Below, in pieces: positions 61,101 to 64,000 of a DNA stretch of 64,000 bases. Within the stretch, counting starts at the first letter, position 1. Each line of letters starts with the position of its first letter. Source of the stretch: Oncomelania hupensis (Eukaryota; Mollusca; Gastropoda; Littorinimorpha; Pomatiopsidae). The DNA is taken from contig CM072523.1 of assembly GCA_036898135.1 (NCBI GenBank), forward strand, positions 30,173,149 through 30,237,148, in the 5' to 3' direction. The notes under the pieces were generated by a model that was not told the DNA's origin, searched no databases, and worked only from the letters and a program-made list of their open reading frames with translations. Both the position numbers and the translations under genes were made by a program.

Positions 61101-63917
61101 AGACGTAGAGAAATGGAGACCGCAGCTGGCGGAGTTGACCAAGCTGCCAGCCTTCACACGAGTAGTGTCGGGCAGTAACATGCTCAGTCACGTGGGACAC
61201 AAGATTCTGGGCATGAACACCGTGCAGCTCTACATGAAGGTGCCAGGCTCCAGGACACCAGGTATGGTTTTTCAACATTGGACTGGGTTTCTTGTGAAGA
61301 TTTGACAAAGGAATGCAATGTATTTGGGTGTTTGTTGTTGTTTTCTAAAATAAGAGAATCAGATAACAAAATTTAATGTCGTACAAAATGATTTCCAAAA
61401 AATTTGAGTGATGGATTATAGTTCGTAAGGTGGAAGAATTGCAGTAAGTATTGTGGATAATGAAATAAACTATGGTTTGTTATTGTGAATTCTGCAAGTT
61501 AAAAATGTAAGTATGCATGGTTTGTTTCTTATTGTATGTGTTCGTAATTGCTATTGTTTACTTACAATGTCTGGACTTGTTTGTACAGGCCACCAAGAGA
61601 ACAACAATTTCTGTTCAGTCAACATCAACATTGGTCCAGGGGATTGCGAGTGGTTTGCTGTCCCAGATGCTTACTGGGGTATCATCGCTCAGCTCTGTGA
61701 AAAGTAAGCTTAACCTTTTTTAATTGTTGTTAATTGATGGTTATCATTATTTCTGTTGTTAATTCAACATTGATCAAGGCCATATCTTTAAAATCAGTAG
61801 CACTTTTTAAATACATGTAGCTTTTACATTCATTTATGGTTTATTTTTTTTCAGTCTGTGCTTTCTGGTATACTTTTTTTAGAATAACAAATTCTCTCTT
61901 ATTCAGGATGCTTTCTTCTTCTCCCCTCTCTTTGTGTGCTTACTCTATCTACATTGACAGAAGACAGGAGATAGAGCTTTAATATTATTCTCTAACTTCC
62001 TGGACAGCATCTAATAACTTCATTAAGGATTGTCCAAGATGCTTTCATTAACACCAGTTCCATCTATTTGGGTGAAACGACTATCCCCATGTATGTTTGT
62101 CTCCTACTCTCGATGCTTTCTCCCGGAATGCGGGGTTTTCTGTATAAATAGTATTCCAAATTAGTGGACATTTAGTGCTTTAAATTACCACTGTTTCTGT
62201 CATTCTCATTTGTTCTTTCTCGTACCTAATCTGTTCTATTATTCTACTATCTTCTTCACTCAGTCACCTACCCTTTTTTCTTGAAAACTCTCCGAAAACT
62301 CCTCATATATGTATGGGGTCTGTTGGGTCAGCTTGAGGATACTGGACGCTTTCTGCCAAATGGTCACTAGACCTTAACGGTATTATTTCGCATTTGAGGC
62401 TATTTTTATGTTTTTTAATATTTTATAATGATGTTCATATTCTATTTTGTTTTGGTAAACGGGTGTTCGATAAATTAAGAGTACAGCCTCAGCGTCCCCT
62501 GCATGGGATGCTTTTATTGTAAAGTGACTGGCTGATGGAGTGCCTTCAGTGTTACCATTAGGGTTGTTTTAGCAGATCTTTCATACAGATAAGGGGTGAG
62601 TCCTCTTCTAACCAAGTTGTGGTCCTGATTCGGCTCTTTGCAGTCCACTGGACCAGCTAATAAACCCACCCTGTGAATTCTTTGAATTACATATTTGTTT
62701 GCCTGTGTATGTTTGTATGTTGGAATACAAATTCTGGATAAGGTTTCAAGTTATGTTTGGTGATGTTGCAGGAACAGCGTACCATACCTGAGTGGTTCCT
62801 GGTGGCCGATTTTGGAGGACTTATATGAGCACAACGTACCTGTTTACCGCTTTATACAGAAGCCAGGAGACCTTGTCTGGATCGGCCCAGGCACTGTTCA
62901 CTGGGTCCAAGCGGTGGTGAGTTCTTGTGTAAGTAAAATAATAGCGCACATACCACCTCAAGGCACTTACTTGCTCAAGTCGGGATTGAACCCAAGGCGG
63001 ACTGTGCCGTCTGATCAGTGCCTTTGTGTTGAAGGGGTAGTGTGCGCTAGATTCTAGGGCTCCAAGAGCCATGTTCAGATTGTATAGGTGCCTTATATAC
63101 TGCTAATAGCCATGCTTTTGCAGCATGCTCAGTGCGGTGTTTATTTTAATTCTGTGATATGCAATCTGTAATAAGCAGGGTTTGAGTGAACGATGGTAAA
63201 CTTCTATGCTCCTTAATATCATTTATATGGTTGAATAACATAAGCTGTTGTTGGTGTGTGTAGGGGTGGTGCAACAACATTGCATGGAATGTGGGTCCCA
63301 TGACGTACCATCAATACAAGCTGGCCATCGAACGCTACGAGTTCAACAAAAAGATGATGTACAAGTCCATCGTGCCGATGGTGCACTTGTCTTGGACTCT
63401 TGCCCGCAACTTGCGCACCAGTGATGCCATGCTCTACAACCAGATCAAGTAAGATGTTGCTCATGCATGTTTAAAGTCGAAAGGTTTAGTGTTTGAAATC
63501 AAAAGGTCTAAAAATCACAAAGTTTGTTGTGCAAACTTTGGAGTAAACTAAAATTGTATTAAAAGTATGTTATGTTCTATAGTTCTCCTGCAATTTTTTT
63601 CTTAACAGTTGCAGAAAGCTCTACATTGTATATGATCAGTAGCTGAGCAGCGGTCTTTGTTATTAGTTATGCTGTCAATAGATTTTGGCAGAACAAACAC
63701 AGGAGGTGAAAGAGATGTAGCAAACTTTCCAGTGAAAAGAGAGGGTCTTGCTGCTATTTGATTAGTTAAAGCTAATTGACTTGCTTGCAGGTATGTGTGC
63801 CAGCGGTCATTGATGCAGCAGCAGTTGACCGTGAACATACTGAAAGAGTACAAGAAAACCTCCAGGCATCAGCCCCGCATTCAGCATGAGGAGACCTACT
63901 ATTGTGAAACTTGTGAT
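29436..63917 (+). CDS. KDM6A: KDM6A/UTX-type H3K27 demethylase, partial gene (22 exons, both ends outside window)
   Basis: UTX-family enzymes are Fe(II)/2-oxoglutarate JmjC demethylases that remove di- and trimethyl groups from histone H3 Lys27 in the nucleus, in COMPASS-type MLL3/4 complexes. I assembled 22 exons by eye: 29436-29556, 35336-35390, 37224-37258, 37631-37724, 53084-53210, 53463-53561, 53798-54055, 54863-54962, 55567-55650, 55869-55988, 56402-56506, 56767-57553, 58009-58121, 58381-58480, 59701-59771, 60171-60302, 60548-60630, 61050-61261, 61589-61703, 62772-62916, 63264-63448 and 63791-63917. All have AG/GT borders and compatible phases, giving about 1089 residues. Residues 1-262 are TPR repeats, about 263-700 a linker, and about 700-1089 the JmjC region. 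Iron ligands are His900, Glu902 and His980 in this numbering; the 80-residue His-to-His spacing equals that of human UTX. N-terminal TPR exons and the end of the zinc domain are missing from the window. The linker is shorter than in vertebrates. Identity is very sure; exon borders were not checked against transcripts. Confidence 0.95.
29633..29800 (+). repeat. TC microsatellite and imperfect tandem repeat at the LINE 5' end
   Basis: A TC run is followed by two copies of a unit containing CTTTTGCGCTGTGTC separated by TC-rich sequence (near 29692 and 29745). This may represent a 5' monomer array of the LINE, as some L1 elements have repeated promoter units (inference). Confidence 0.6.
30181..30227 (+). 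repeat. ATT microsatellite in LINE 5' region
   Basis: ATT units followed by ATTT units and a G-run inside the L1/Tx1-like element. Confidence 0.9.
30843..34628 (+). CDS. LINE ORF2: endonuclease-reverse transcriptase, 1261 residues, intact
   Basis: The protein nicks target DNA and copies the element RNA at the nick. The APE-type endonuclease spans about residues 1-235: MNCQGL (Asn11), QDTH at 39-42 (many relatives have QETH), GGDWN at 140-144 and RTDHSI with Asp229-His230. A coiled-coil-like charged stretch follows at about 320-375. The reverse transcriptase spans about 480-760: [26 protein letters not shown] (Asp610), RGCRQGDP and QYADDTE (712-713). A C-terminal knuckle C-x2-C-x8-H-x4-C sits at 1135-1152, typical of the L1 superfamily. 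The motif set fits the Tx1 group of L1 best. The first Met is the start assumed; upstream sequence is AT-rich and non-coding. No stop or frameshift interrupts it. Confidence 0.93.
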   Translation: MCDGLKVMSMNCQGLADFKKRRDVFHYLRSKAYNIYLLQDTHFEKKLENYIRAEWGHTCHFASFSSNARGVAVLFNSNFEFKINKMFTSLDGNYIIISVRILDKDFLIISLYGPNRDDPEFYCNLKQRILEFRYDQIILGGDWNLVQNFSLDYFNYKHNNNTKAQEQVHELMIDLDLIDVWRDLNPELKRFTWRKSNPLQQSRLDFFLVSESLLNFSVDADIHPGYRTDHSIISLSVNVTKDGRKRGLWKFNSSLLRDKKYVEEVNLVIKNVIEEYAATPYLPECSLNVPFSELEFVISDQLFLDTLLMKIRAQTISYATMKKKTDNEKELQLLTLIETLEKKDNLSDMEKLELENSKADLVSIREKRMEGVLLRSRARWITEGEKVTSYFCSLEKRNYINKRITKLDKNDIILSDEKDIANEVRDFYSKLYSVREVEEVEIANIVDDLPTLNQEEQTSLEGEITLEEASFALKNMPNMKSPGSDGFTVEFFKFFWCSLRDFVVRSLNEGFRKGELSSTQKEGVIVCIPKGDRPKEFIKNWRPISLLNVIYKIASSCIANRLKLVLPSIISEDQTGFMRDRYIGDNIRLIYDIIDYLQIHNKPGLLLCLDFEKAFDSLSWNFMFKVLNAFGCGPDFCKWIATFYYNIKSAVTVNGDLTPWFHVQRGCRQGDPISCYLFIMCVEILAVMIKQNKEIKGIKINNNESKISQYADDTEIMLEGDENSFRHSISTIERFGSFSGLVLNTDKSSAIWLGSNKNSRIVYMPRLRMEWNPETFKILGIIFTNDLKDCVKLNFEAKFLEIKILYKIWLKRQLTPVGRVAVLKSLILSKLVYLWLLLPNPPDDIVNSIQKGIFTFVWNNKNAKISKKSSMKSISEGGIGIPDVRHYMNALKITWIRKLMKTKHKWKIIIEIVNEKVLLINKLGNKLCMEEICNPFWYDVLKAYEILGDKIRLDCAEEILSEPLFCNNNILVEDKTIYFPDWIEKDAYIIGSLLNNNGNFLSFQVFVNKYNITTNFLVYYGCVEAVKRYVRRCGLQLANADVADYKHSKLLRLIGTSPRGARILYDTLVKDDVKPNCCKNWDGRIVRTVEWKIIFKKAQEIREIKLKWLQIRIIHRIIGTNIVLSNIGVEQSINCTFCEHERENIQHLFFRCPFVQTFWTDFERALNSKCYNAIAFHFSEHLVIFGCEINIRTDTILDLLILLSKSFIYKCKIEKKPPLYRSFTAVLKSRYEVEKYMALLQMRYQKCVQEWHPYLPLFDDI
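35336..35390 (+). CDS. KDM6A: KDM6A exon 2 of window (TPR)
   Basis: This 55-bp exon encodes [18 protein letters not shown], matching the human HFQLALVDCNPCTLSNAE segment position by position. The acceptor is TTATAG and the donor GTAAGT. It is separated from the preceding exon by an intron that contains a full LINE insertion. Confidence 0.85.
35391..37223. other. KDM6A intron 2, AT-rich; TATA-like site
   Basis: No repeat family was recognised. CTATATAAAAGTCGGCTC at 36438-36455 is a strong TATA-like match followed about 30 bp later by CCTTGAGC. An open frame of 111 codons (36538-36873) follows but resembles nothing I know. Confidence 0.4.
37224..37258 (+). CDS. KDM6A: KDM6A exon 3 of window (TPR micro-exon)
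   Basis: A 35-bp micro-exon encodes [11 protein letters not shown], equivalent to human FHIAHLYETQ. It starts with two bases completing the codon split with the previous exon and ends in phase 0. The acceptor is TTGCAG and the donor GTGAGT. Confidence 0.85.
37631..37724 (+). CDS. KDM6A: KDM6A exon 4 of window (TPR)
   Basis: The exon encodes a TPR segment with AKESYESLL and KATALRQLG, equivalent to human AKEAYEQLL and KATVLQQLG. The acceptor is TGACAG and the donor GTAAGT. It is followed by the largest intron in the window, about 15.4 kb, which holds most of the transposon load of this gene. Confidence 0.92.
37741..37937 (+). repeat. tRNA-derived SINE fragment with CATT tail
   Basis: A B box GGTTCGAATCC (37750-37760) is followed by about 150 bp of body ending GTTAACGTTAAACTTCAATC and repeated CATT at 37925-37937. 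It sits just downstream of the donor of KDM6A exon 4. The tRNA 5' half is absent. Confidence 0.55.
38585..39305. mobile_element. Unidentified 0.7-kb insertion nested in family A
   Basis: GTCCTGATTCGGCT at 38571-38584 and GTCCTGATTTGGCT at 39306-39319 flank the insert, a 14-bp duplication with one mismatch. The ends are roughly inverted: the left starts ATTCACACTTTTC and the right reads ATTCACAACTTTCC on the minus strand. Inside is a tRNA-like segment (38868-38946, minus). No convincing protein is encoded. Confidence 0.55.
38868..38946 (-). repeat. tRNA-Leu/Ser-like SINE head
   Basis: On the minus strand GTGGCCAAGTGGGCTAAGGC matches an A box and D arm of a class II tRNA, and GGTGTGGGTTCGAGCC a B box. 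Spacing between them is longer than in a standard tRNA and the ends do not pair. It is internal to the 38585-39305 insertion. Confidence 0.5.
39541..42657 (-). mobile_element. RTE-clade LINE, near full length
   Basis: The 3' end on the minus strand is a short tandem GGATAG-type tail, seen on the + strand as repeated ATCCT at 39546-39567, typical of RTE elements. The 5' limit is uncertain. CAATGACCCATC at 39538-39549 and its exact complement GATGGGTCATTG at 42646-42657 bracket the element in inverted orientation, which is not the direct duplication expected of an RTE. Confidence 0.8.
39560..42622 (-). CDS. RTE-clade LINE endonuclease-reverse transcriptase, 1020 residues, intact
   Basis: This is the single protein of an RTE-type non-LTR retrotransposon. 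The endonuclease covers about residues 47-300: GTWNVRTL (Asn55), SELRWKG (Glu84), QGDWNAKVG (Asp190, Asn192) and GSDHDLVM (Asp288, His289). The reverse transcriptase covers about 520-770: [23 protein letters not shown] (Asp657), [10 protein letters not shown] and RFADDIDG (758-759). A conserved tail with [12 protein letters not shown] and [10 protein letters not shown] follows. The true start may be downstream of the assigned Met, since the first about 45 residues are proline/glycine-rich and not conserved in kind. No stop is present. It lies antisense in KDM6A intron 4. RTE elements, such as BovB, often mobilise short non-coding partners. Confidence 0.93.
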   Translation of the reverse strand: MHGHGSIPDRSSPGPSPGTRTAPSVGHQDGGVKYATDGQFSKIRTRNNIVIGTWNVRTLTAEGKLEELAHELDHYRWNVLGISELRWKGLGETTTDKGHKLYFSGRDDRHEHGVGFLVHKNILATVMGCRPVSSRLITIRLRAAPFNITIIQAYAPTSDYDDSEVEDFYENLQAVLDQVPKKDIVIVQGDWNAKVGQDAHRNWGDTCGPHCNNETNDRGLRLLEFARYNNLVLANTLGLHKNSRRWTWHSPGGEHHNQIDYIMVKKRFRSSINIGRTRTFPGADIGSDHDLVMMSFRLHLKRVNTAKCTRLKFDLDKLQDPEVAELFQATIGGKFAPLLILGAGEVDVNTMTTTFNSAVTDAATEILGKHRPKKKLWITPELLDLCDKRREMKKKKNTSQGADVYRKINNDIRKGMLTAKENWIEDQCQEIENSLNKNNSKKAYQTVKRLTSVKQPKVSTIQSKSGICLTEEQEVLDRWTEYCSDLYNHTPNGDPSVLACPENREEEEILPILREEVEAAVQALKKGKSAGVDNIPAELLQAGGEAMIDALTIICNKIWQSGEWPIPWTQSLVITLPKKGNLQECENYRTISLISHPSKVLLKIILNRLKPQAEQIIAEEQAGFRAGRSTTEQIFNLRIICEKYLQHQQHLYHVFIDFKKAFDRVWHAALWATMKVYNISPKIIEVIKSLYDKATSAVLHNRAIGNWFRTTIGVRQGCLLSPTLFNIFLERIMSDALADHEGTVSIGGRAISNLRFADDIDGLAGEEQELEQLVQRLDTTSKAYGMEISAEKTKMMTNNTNGINTDIKVQGQSLDTVHSFKYLGAIVSDNGSRQEVLSRIAQTTAALTRLKPIWKDRTISLHSKVRLLRSLVISIFLYACEAWTLTADLQRRIQSMEMRCYRRLLGISYTQHITNDEVRQTITQAIGQHDDLLTVVKKRKLRWYGHVTRSSGLAKTILQGTVQGGRRKGRPKKRWEDNIREWTGLTLSEAIRAAEDRERWSMLVKRSSVVPLRPSGYGTG
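42658..46134. other. KDM6A intron 4, part without recognised elements
   Basis: A short palindromic GCGCCAGGCTGGCGC lies at 42713-42727. Otherwise I see no coding or repeat structure that I can define. Confidence 0.5.
46135..46244 (+). repeat. TC microsatellite passing into CACT units
   Basis: About 70 bp of TC followed by ACTC units and a pyrimidine-rich stretch to about 46380 with repeated TTCCTCATTCCC blocks. Confidence 0.95.
46431..46570 (+). mobile_element. Family A repeat, 140-bp internally deleted copy
   Basis: TCTGCCCTCCC at 46420-46430 and 46571-46581 is a perfect 11-bp duplication. The copy joins the 5' CCGGGGGTTTCTGTTTAAAT box directly to the 3' half (GGGTTGTTTCAGCAGATC to CTGGACCCTATAAACAATG), so about 400 bp are missing inside. 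Confidence 0.8.
47014..47070 (+). repeat. Interstitial telomere-like tract
   Basis: CTAACCCTAACCCTTAACCT and later CCCTAACCCTAAC are degenerate CCCTAA units, the complement of the animal telomere repeat TTAGGG. It lies in KDM6A intron 4, far from any visible chromosome end. Confidence 0.65.
48903..49880 (+). mobile_element. Dispersed repeat B, copy 2 (AGGTCA-rich)
   Basis: It is colinear with 14654-15675: TTTTTGACTCGCATGCATAG at the start, GATAAGATGGTG/GGTAAGATAGTG and ATGATCAGTGAATGAA in the middle, and ATAGGCGAGTCAT at the end. It lies in KDM6A intron 4. A relic of KDM6A exon 5 abuts its right end. Confidence 0.65.
49873..49901 (+). pseudogene. 29-bp relic of KDM6A exon 5 in intron 4
   Basis: GAGTCATCCAGAACCTGCAG and the next nine bases match 53138-53166 of the true exon at 27 of 29 positions. 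It encodes the SSRT-equivalent IQNLQKS segment but has no splice sites in place and no further similarity on either side. Confidence 0.6.
49902..53083. other. KDM6A intron 4, 3' part
   Basis: Two TATAAATAG matches lie near 51174 and 51220 within a similar context (AGTTATAAATAGC and GCTATAAATAGCC), suggesting a small duplication. GTT and T-runs lie at 51800-51830. No exon was recognised before 53084. Confidence 0.45.
53084..53210 (+). CDS. KDM6A: KDM6A exon 5 of window (TPR)
   Basis: It encodes [12 protein letters not shown] followed by [19 protein letters not shown] and YMLGR, a canonical TPR close to human UTX. The acceptor is TTTCAG and the donor GTAAGT. Part of this exon has a near-identical 29-bp relic at 49873-49901. 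Confidence 0.95.
53463..53561 (+). CDS. KDM6A: KDM6A exon 6 of window (TPR)
   Basis: It encodes [19 protein letters not shown] and [14 protein letters not shown], almost identical to human UTX at these positions. The acceptor is TTGCAG and the donor GTGAGA. Phase is 2 on both sides. Confidence 0.96.
53798..54055 (+). CDS. KDM6A: KDM6A exon 7 of window (last TPRs)
   Basis: It encodes two further TPRs, starting [20 protein letters not shown] and ending with [12 protein letters not shown]. The first 20 residues match human UTX exactly. The donor is AA|GTCAGT; reading through it meets a stop after a few codons, so the splice is required. Confidence 0.96.
54863..54962 (+). CDS. KDM6A: KDM6A exon 8 of window (TPR/linker boundary)
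   Basis: It encodes [20 protein letters not shown], the conserved UTX motif directly after the TPR block, then a short SAPGAVAQQ stretch. The acceptor is CTTAG and the donor GTAGGA. Confidence 0.95.
55124..55195 (+). repeat. CTA microsatellite in KDM6A intron
   Basis: CTA units with CTG interruptions, in the intron between exons 8 and 9. Confidence 0.95.
55567..55650 (+). CDS. KDM6A: KDM6A exon 9 of window (linker)
   Basis: An 84-bp phase 0-0 exon encodes 28 residues ending in a basic KKKGRKR motif that could act as a nuclear localisation signal (inference). The acceptor is CCACAG and the donor GTCAGT. Because it is a multiple of three and symmetric, it could be skipped without a frameshift. 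Confidence 0.8.
55869..55988 (+). CDS. KDM6A: KDM6A exon 10 of window (linker)
   Basis: A 120-bp phase 0-0 exon encodes 40 residues, with a PPPPPSP stretch and then [15 protein letters not shown]. The acceptor is TTCTAG and the donor GTTTGA. Like its neighbours it is a multiple of three. Confidence 0.82.
56402..56506 (+). CDS. KDM6A: KDM6A exon 11 of window (glutamine-rich)
   Basis: A 105-bp phase 0-0 exon encodes [20 protein letters not shown] and further glutamines. It corresponds to the human segment with TPQKLQHLEQL, which lies just past the TPR block. The acceptor is CCACAG and the donor GTAAGT. Confidence 0.85.
56767..57553 (+). CDS. KDM6A: KDM6A exon 12 of window (large linker exon)
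   Basis: This is the largest coding exon in the window, 787 bp and about 262 residues. It is rich in Ser, Thr, Pro and His and probably disordered. Less repetitive islands are [20 protein letters not shown] and [14 protein letters not shown]. It ends in VDSVKHL before GTAAGT. It replaces a much longer linker in vertebrate UTX. The open frame continues past the donor to 57702, but the splice is preferred because the next exon restores the conserved sequence in phase. Confidence 0.88.
57836..57917 (+). repeat. Intronic direct repeat carrying acceptor-like ends
   Basis: TATCTTCTTTATGTTCTAGA and AGACTAGGATT recur about 51 bp later as TATCTTCTTTATGTTCCAGA and AAGCTAGGATT. Each copy has a pyrimidine-rich tract and an AG, hence looks like a 3' splice site. 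It lies in the intron before KDM6A exon 13. Confidence 0.6.
58009..58121 (+). CDS. KDM6A: KDM6A exon 13 of window (proline-rich, pre-JmjC)
   Basis: It encodes [20 protein letters not shown] and ends [12 protein letters not shown], the counterpart of human KDKLNPPTPSIY, which opens the conserved catalytic half. The acceptor is TTGCAG and the donor GTAAGT. Confidence 0.93.
58381..58480 (+). CDS. KDM6A: KDM6A exon 14 of window (JmjN-side helix)
   Basis: It encodes [20 protein letters not shown] and [13 protein letters not shown], matching human LENKRDAFFPPLHQFC and VTVIRGLAGALKLD. The acceptor is TTACAG and the donor GTAAGA. The following intron carries a hAT-like element and an RTE scrap. Confidence 0.96.
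58568..59298. mobile_element. hAT-like non-autonomous DNA element with BED-finger remnant
   Basis: A perfect 15-bp inverted repeat CAGGCATGCCTACCC (58568-58582 and complement at 59284-59298) bounds 731 bp. The CAG start resembles hAT ends. Inside on the + strand, from an ATG at 58890, a broken frame reads MASKRISKQ and later [20 protein letters not shown] (after a shift), then [15 protein letters not shown] and a stop, resembling an N-terminal BED-type zinc finger of hAT transposases. No 8-bp target duplication is visible, possibly because RTE sequence abuts the right end. Confidence 0.6.
59299..59470 (+). pseudogene. RTE LINE scrap with internal deletion
   Basis: [24 protein letters not shown] coding (59311-59378) is joined directly to the element's 3' end (GAGGACAGAAGAAGATGGAG to the AGGATAGGATAG tail). 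About 0.8 kb of the reverse transcriptase is missing between the two parts compared with the intact copy. It lies in the intron between KDM6A exons 14 and 15. Confidence 0.8.
59701..59771 (+). CDS. KDM6A: KDM6A exon 15 of window
   Basis: It encodes [20 protein letters not shown] and VRTQ, close to human [14 protein letters not shown] and VEVRTQ. The acceptor is TTGCAG and the donor GTAAAC. It begins by completing a codon split with exon 14 and ends in phase 0. Confidence 0.96.
60171..60302 (+). CDS. KDM6A: KDM6A exon 16 of window
   Basis: It encodes [20 protein letters not shown], then [18 protein letters not shown], equivalent to human DENWDPTGTKKIWHCESNR and IAKYAQYQASSFQESL. The acceptor is TTGCAG and the donor GTATTC. 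Confidence 0.96.
60548..60630 (+). CDS. KDM6A: KDM6A exon 17 of window (acidic/serine stretch)
   Basis: It encodes [20 protein letters not shown] and SNSSNTKR, equivalent to the charged, serine-rich stretch ahead of the JmjC core in UTX. The acceptor is TTACAG and the donor GTATTA. Confidence 0.93.
61050..61261 (+). CDS. KDM6A: KDM6A exon 18 of window (JmjC)
   Basis: It encodes [35 protein letters not shown] and [16 protein letters not shown]. These are signature UTX/JMJD3 JmjC segments, nearly identical to human. The acceptor is ATTAG and the donor GTATGG. Confidence 0.97.
61589..61703 (+). CDS. KDM6A: KDM6A exon 19 of window (JmjC, Fe-binding HxE)
   Basis: It encodes [20 protein letters not shown] and [19 protein letters not shown]. 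The His (codon at 61591) and Glu (codon at 61597) of HQE are the first two iron ligands of the JmjC family, so catalysis is expected to be intact. The acceptor is TTTGTACAG and the donor GTAAGC. Confidence 0.97.
62117..62660 (+). mobile_element. Family A repeat, long copy in KDM6A intron
   Basis: It carries TTTTCTGTATAAATAGTATT, the ATACTGGACGCTTTCTGCCA segment, GGGTGTTCGATAAATTAAGA, and the GCAGTCCACTGGACCAGC end. It is more diverged than the other long copies. It lies in sense in the intron between KDM6A exons 19 and 20. No clean target duplication was found. Confidence 0.8.
62772..62916 (+). CDS. KDM6A: KDM6A exon 20 of window (JmjC, third Fe ligand)
   Basis: It encodes [31 protein letters not shown] and [11 protein letters not shown]. 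The His of TVHWVQ (codon at 62899) is the third iron ligand. The acceptor is TTGCAG and the donor GTGAGT. Confidence 0.97.
63264..63448 (+). CDS. KDM6A: KDM6A exon 21 of window (JmjC end, helical domain)
   Basis: It encodes [29 protein letters not shown] and [10 protein letters not shown], matching human [12 protein letters not shown] and [12 protein letters not shown]. The acceptor is GTGTAG and the donor GTAAGA. Confidence 0.97.
63791..63917 (+). CDS. KDM6A: KDM6A exon 22 of window (start of zinc-binding domain)
   Basis: It encodes [20 protein letters not shown] and ends [10 protein letters not shown]. The CETC pair matches the first Cys-x2-Cys of the GATA-like zinc domain of UTX/JMJD3, which helps recognise the H3 tail. 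The donor is GTAAGG, phase 0. The rest of the zinc domain and the C-terminus lie beyond the window. Confidence 0.95.
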
Positions 63918-64000
63918 GTAAGGAAACAAATTATTAGCTGTCATTTTCTGATGAAAGTGTTTTGTTCATTTTCTGCCATCCTAACTCGTCATTGAAGTTA

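Overview
The window is eukaryotic nuclear DNA from an intron-rich, repeat-rich animal genome. Split genes have GT/AG introns, and the only host gene I can identify is a KDM6A/UTX-type histone demethylase. A mollusc, perhaps a gastropod, is my best guess from the repeat types (RTE-clade and Tx1-like LINEs, tRNA-like SINEs, abundant microsatellites), but nothing in the window proves it.

Host gene: 22 consecutive coding exons on the + strand (29436-63917) encode about 1089 residues of KDM6A/UTX. Splice phases match at every junction. Exons 1-7 carry TPR repeats, exons 8-13 a low-complexity proline/glutamine/serine-rich linker, and exons 14-22 the JmjC catalytic region with its iron-binding His-x-Glu and His. 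The gene is cut at both sides: N-terminal TPR exons were not found in the upstream 29.4 kb, and the last zinc-binding exons lie beyond the right edge.

1-29.4 kb: no host exon recognised. The region holds microsatellites and layered mobile elements. A 3.7-kb Tigger/pogo DNA transposon (2442-6147) encodes a two-exon transposase with a C-terminal PHD-like finger and a 96-bp tandem repeat. It sits inside a copy of a dispersed SINE-like family ('family A', my label), which is itself flanked by a 115-bp direct repeat. A decayed RTE LINE is nested in a second RTE remnant at 25.6-28.1 kb. Two hairpin-forming inverted repeats lie at 20.35-20.54 kb and 29.08-29.20 kb.

29.4-53 kb: large introns carry an L1/Tx1-like LINE with an intact 1261-residue ORF and a perfect 15-bp target duplication (29635-35030), an RTE LINE with an intact 1020-residue ORF in antisense (39560-42622), several family A copies, tRNA-like SINE fragments, an interstitial telomere-like tract, a transposon-like repeat rich in AGGTCA motifs, and a 29-bp relic of a KDM6A exon.

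53-64 kb: compact exons and short introns, with a hAT-like non-autonomous element, an RTE scrap and one long family A copy.

The clearest undescribed signal is family A. At least ten copies, from 30 bp to more than 550 bp, share a 3' end, and several are bounded by perfect 11-16 bp target duplications. This is the pattern of target-primed reverse transcription with variable 5' truncation. I saw no CRISPR array, operon, rRNA gene or defence system.
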